Assembly (NCBI GenBank): GCA_913043025.1
Contig: CAJWLM010000006.1
Span: 93,757 to 157,756, forward strand
Direction: 5' to 3'
From: an uncultured Rhodospirillaceae bacterium
GTDB taxonomy: Bacteria > Pseudomonadota > Alphaproteobacteria > UBA8366
DNA: 64,000 nucleotides
Notes under the pieces: generated by a model
The model's input: the letters and a program-made list of their open reading frames with translations, nothing else
Database searches by the model: none
Told to the model about the DNA's origin: nothing
Shown here: positions 61,293 through 64,000 of the stretch, piece after piece
Layout: every line of letters begins with the position of its first letter
How positions within the stretch are numbered: the first letter of the stretch is position 1
Made by a program: the position numbers and the translations under genes

Positions 61293-62366
61293 TTACGTCT
61301 CCATATCAGTTTCAACACGAACCGCGATATTGCCATCTCTTTGTCCCATTGACGCATGGAACATCAGCAATTCACCACAATGTAGGGAAATCAAAGATTC
61401 TGGCGTCGCCTGCAATTGAAGTCGCGAACCTACCCGCCAGTTAACAACATCGTTGAGTGTGACAGTTACCTCGTCGAGAACCGCTTGCAACCCAACTTCG
61501 GTATACCAGACTTCAGTTGCCAGATGATTTTCCCATATGGGATCACGACCAAACTTTTCACCCATGAACATTTGCAGCAAAAGCTCGCGCACTGGCTCTA
61601 TCGTCGCATACGGCAGTAATAGCTCGAGATGCCCCCCACGGTCCTCCATATCAATGCGAAGTTTTGTTACAATAGCTGCATCAGTAGGTCTCGCAATCGT
61701 AGCAAAACGAGGATTTGTCTCAAGCCTGTCGAATTGAAAAGCAACTGAGCTGAGCGGATCAAAAGCCGCTGATAAATCAGTAAGGACGACCGCAAGCATG
61801 CGCTCTACTAGGTTACGCTCGATAGTGGTGTAGGGCCGCCCCTCGATCCGCATAGCTGCGGTACCCCGGCGCCCGCCCAGCAGCACATCAACAATCGAGT
61901 AAATTAGCGTACTATCAACCGTAATGAGACCAAAGTTATCCCACTCCTCCGCCTTGAAAACACCAAGCATAGCAGGGAGAGGCAATGAGTTGAGATACTC
62001 ACCAAAGCGGATCGATGTGATGCTATCGAGGCTCACCTCTACATTATCCGAGGTGAAATTGCGCAAACTTGTGGACATCATTCGCACCAAACGGTCAAAA
62101 ACCACCTCAAGCATGGGGAGCCGTTCATACGACACCATCCCACTGTCGATGATGGCCTTAATCCCCGTTTTTTGAATTGCGCTGTCGCTGCCCTCATTGA
62201 TTCCAAGGAGACTATCTATTTCATCTTGATTAAGAACTCGCGACGCAGCGTCAGGGCCATCGCTATTCCCGCTTGGCTCCTCTTTCTCTTCGCCGCCTTT
62301 TTCTTGCGCCGAAGCATCTATTTCTTGCTCGACTTCTGTCTCCAGATTTTCGTCTTCATCAGCCAT
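61293..62366 (-). CDS. fliM: Flagellar motor switch protein FliM
   Basis: 357 aa; LNQDEIDSLLG near the N-terminus, LEVVFDRLVRMMSTSLRNFTSDNVEVSL, C-terminal GSRLQLQATPESLISLHCGELLMFHASMG. Confidence 0.96.
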   Translation of the reverse strand: MADEDENLETEVEQEIDASAQEKGGEEKEEPSGNSDGPDAASRVLNQDEIDSLLGINEGSDSAIQKTGIKAIIDSGMVSYERLPMLEVVFDRLVRMMSTSLRNFTSDNVEVSLDSITSIRFGEYLNSLPLPAMLGVFKAEEWDNFGLITVDSTLIYSIVDVLLGGRRGTAAMRIEGRPYTTIERNLVERMLAVVLTDLSAAFDPLSSVAFQFDRLETNPRFATIARPTDAAIVTKLRIDMEDRGGHLELLLPYATIEPVRELLLQMFMGEKFGRDPIWENHLATEVWYTEVGLQAVLDEVTVTLNDVVNWRVGSRLQLQATPESLISLHCGELLMFHASMGQRDGNIAVRVETDMET

Positions 62367-62453
62367 GCCATCGACCCTTCAGTTTTCCGGCCTTTCCCCA
62401 ACAATAACAGCCAAAGCTCATCCACCACTTTCAAGCATGTAGAAAGCACGCCG

Positions 62454-62960
62454 TCACTGAACTAGCATTTCCTTAAATAAAACATCTTTAATTTTTACTG
62501 GGTGTGCAGCAGCATTCACTCGTGCAAGCAACTCCTCCTTAACCCTGTACAGACCATGTGAGCCTTGCAATTCCTCGATCCGAAGCTCGCGCAGAAACAC
62601 CTGAAAGTTATCTACGATCCGCGGCATAACTTGCTCTATTCGCGTTTGATCGCTAGCTTTTTGCAACTCCAGGTTAATTCGCATTTTGAGGAAGCTTTGT
62701 TTGCGTCCTGGACCAGCACTAAGTGTCACGACCATTTCGTCTAGTTCCAAATAACTTCCGGGCTCGTCCGCTTCGGCAGGATCAGTCGCAATTTCTGTCT
62801 TCTCAGCCTCCTCGCTTGAAGCAGAACTAAACATACCAGAAAAATATGCGCCGGCTCCGCCACCTATTAACAGCACCAAAGGAACCACCACAAAAAGAAT
62901 GATTTTTTTTCCGCCTTTTTTGCCTTCAGCGCCATCAGCTAAATCGTCATCTTCGGCCAT
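62454..62960 (-). CDS. fliL: Flagellar basal body-associated protein FliL
   Basis: 168 aa; GKKIILFVVVPLVLLIGGGAGAYF, FLKMRINLELQ, LRELRIEELQGSHGLYRVKEELLARVNAA. Confidence 0.93.
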   Translation of the reverse strand: MAEDDDLADGAEGKKGGKKIILFVVVPLVLLIGGGAGAYFSGMFSSASSEEAEKTEIATDPAEADEPGSYLELDEMVVTLSAGPGRKQSFLKMRINLELQKASDQTRIEQVMPRIVDNFQVFLRELRIEELQGSHGLYRVKEELLARVNAAAHPVKIKDVLFKEMLVQ

Positions 62961-63321
62961 TTACGTTTTCCTTAACGATCCTGCGAGTACTTATCATGAT
63001 ATTTACAAATAAAATCAATAATTACAAATAAAATCTTTAAAAAAACATAGTGAATGCAGTCAAATATAATAATAGTAAATGATTAGAACAGTTAAAAACA
63101 AGTCAATATAAGTGAAAAACAAATTCAAAAAATTAAATATTTTTACATGATTTTCCACTTTCATATCAAAATCATTCAACCAGCCACAGATACTTTTCCA
63201 TGTTGTGAAAGCCAATGGCGCGGCAGAAAATACCCGGCAAAGCCTGCCAGACACCGACTAATTGATTGATATAGTGAAGGATATATAATGACAAAGCATT
63301 GAAAAATAACATTAAAAATTA

Positions 63322-63337
63322 TGGCACAAGGCATGCA
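63322..63337 (+). promoter_or_regulatory. Candidate sigma-54 (-24/-12) promoter for flgF
   Basis: TGGCACAAGGCATGCA; exact 10-nt GG-to-GC spacing, 52 bp upstream of the flgF ATG. Confidence 0.65.
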
Positions 63338-63388
63338 CCATAAATATCACGATTGGCAAACAATTAACCAAGGGTCACCAAACGCACT

Positions 63389-64000
63389 ATGGAAAACTCC
63401 ATCTACATTGCGCTTTCTAGTCAAATGGTCTTGCGGCGCCAATTGTCCATGGTGGCAAACAATTTAGCCAACGTAAATACGCCTTCATTCAAAGGCGAGC
63501 AAATGCTGTTTTCTGAGTATTTAACAGACGCAAAAAATACAACACTTGGCTCAAATGATTCAAAATACCATTTTGTTCAAGCAATTGGGAATATGCGCGA
63601 TCTTGCCGAGGGGCCAATGAACCGAACAGGTAACGAGCTCGACGTTGCTATTGATGGCGAGGGCTATTTCATCGTCAATACAGAAGAAGGCAAACGATAC
63701 ACACGCCATGGCCGATTCCAACTTAATCAAAATAATGAGCTCATTACGGCTGCGGGCCACATTGTGCAATCTGAGAACGGCGGGCCCATCACGATACCAG
63801 TCGAAGCTGTGAACATATCTATCTCAACGGATGGCACCGTGGCCAATGGTAACGAAATTATTAGTAAGTTGGCATTAGTAACCTTCGAAGATCAGCAAAA
63901 ACTCGAACGAGGGCCAAACAACTTGTATAAAACGGATCAAATTGCGAAGCCGCCGGAACGAAGCAACATTGTTCAAGGAATGCTTGAGCAGTCAAATGTC
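63389..64000 (+). CDS. flgF: Flagellar basal-body rod protein FlgF (partial, runs off window)
   Basis: Read by me from ATG 63389: MENSIYIALSSQMVLRRQLSMVANNLANVNTPSFKGEQMLFSEYL...DVAIDGEGYFIVNTEEGKRYTRHGRFQLN; open to window end. Confidence 0.92.
   Translation, partial: MENSIYIALSSQMVLRRQLSMVANNLANVNTPSFKGEQMLFSEYLTDAKNTTLGSNDSKYHFVQAIGNMRDLAEGPMNRTGNELDVAIDGEGYFIVNTEEGKRYTRHGRFQLNQNNELITAAGHIVQSENGGPITIPVEAVNISISTDGTVANGNEIISKLALVTFEDQQKLERGPNNLYKTDQIAKPPERSNIVQGMLEQSNV

Noticed and set aside
63245-63262. Reverse-strand GG-N10-GC upstream of fliL
   Set aside because: Lacks the CAC after GG and is about 290 bp from fliL; likely chance.

Overview
64-kb chromosomal window, about 42-45% GC by eye (not computed), gene-dense, probably from a free-living, flagellated alphaproteobacterium. 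The taxon is inferred from gene order, a monomeric IDH, and a GTTC-N7-GTTC box upstream of recA. I saw no rRNA, tRNA, CRISPR array or recognisable transposase. Left part (0-15 kb): an RND/MMPL exporter locus, photolyase-related protein, FkbM methyltransferase, a ZIP-like transporter, HemG, a rhodanese/YeeE pair, and an M20 amidohydrolase. At 15.2-16.57 kb a clearly GC-richer block carries an intact mscS between two truncated ORFs, one of which is the N-terminus of RibF; it is either foreign DNA or an assembly chimera. Middle (16.5-48 kb): housekeeping genes (guaA, rsmB-like, guaB, rlmE, ppx/gppA, bluB, pssA, psd, icd, alaS, recA) surrounding an 11.7-kb accessory catabolic/transport cluster at 24.0-35.75 kb. 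That cluster contains an amidohydrolase, an enolase-superfamily enzyme, two TauD/TfdA dioxygenases, a 2-hydroxyacid dehydrogenase, a Dpp-like ABC importer with duplicated DppC and no ATPase, and a CoA-transferase III. Right part (48.4-64 kb): a flagellar cluster (flhB, fliR, fliQ, fliE, flgC, flgB; fhlB-like, fliO, fliP; a motor module; fliM, fliL; flgF). Two good sigma-54 -24/-12 sequences lie upstream of flgB and flgF. The most interesting candidates are the GC-rich block, the unusual motor module (three AMIN-like repeats plus TPR protein, MotB plus a MotB-like protein lacking Asp, divergent CheY, MotE, DUF6468), and two separate transporters carrying cyclic-nucleotide-binding domains.
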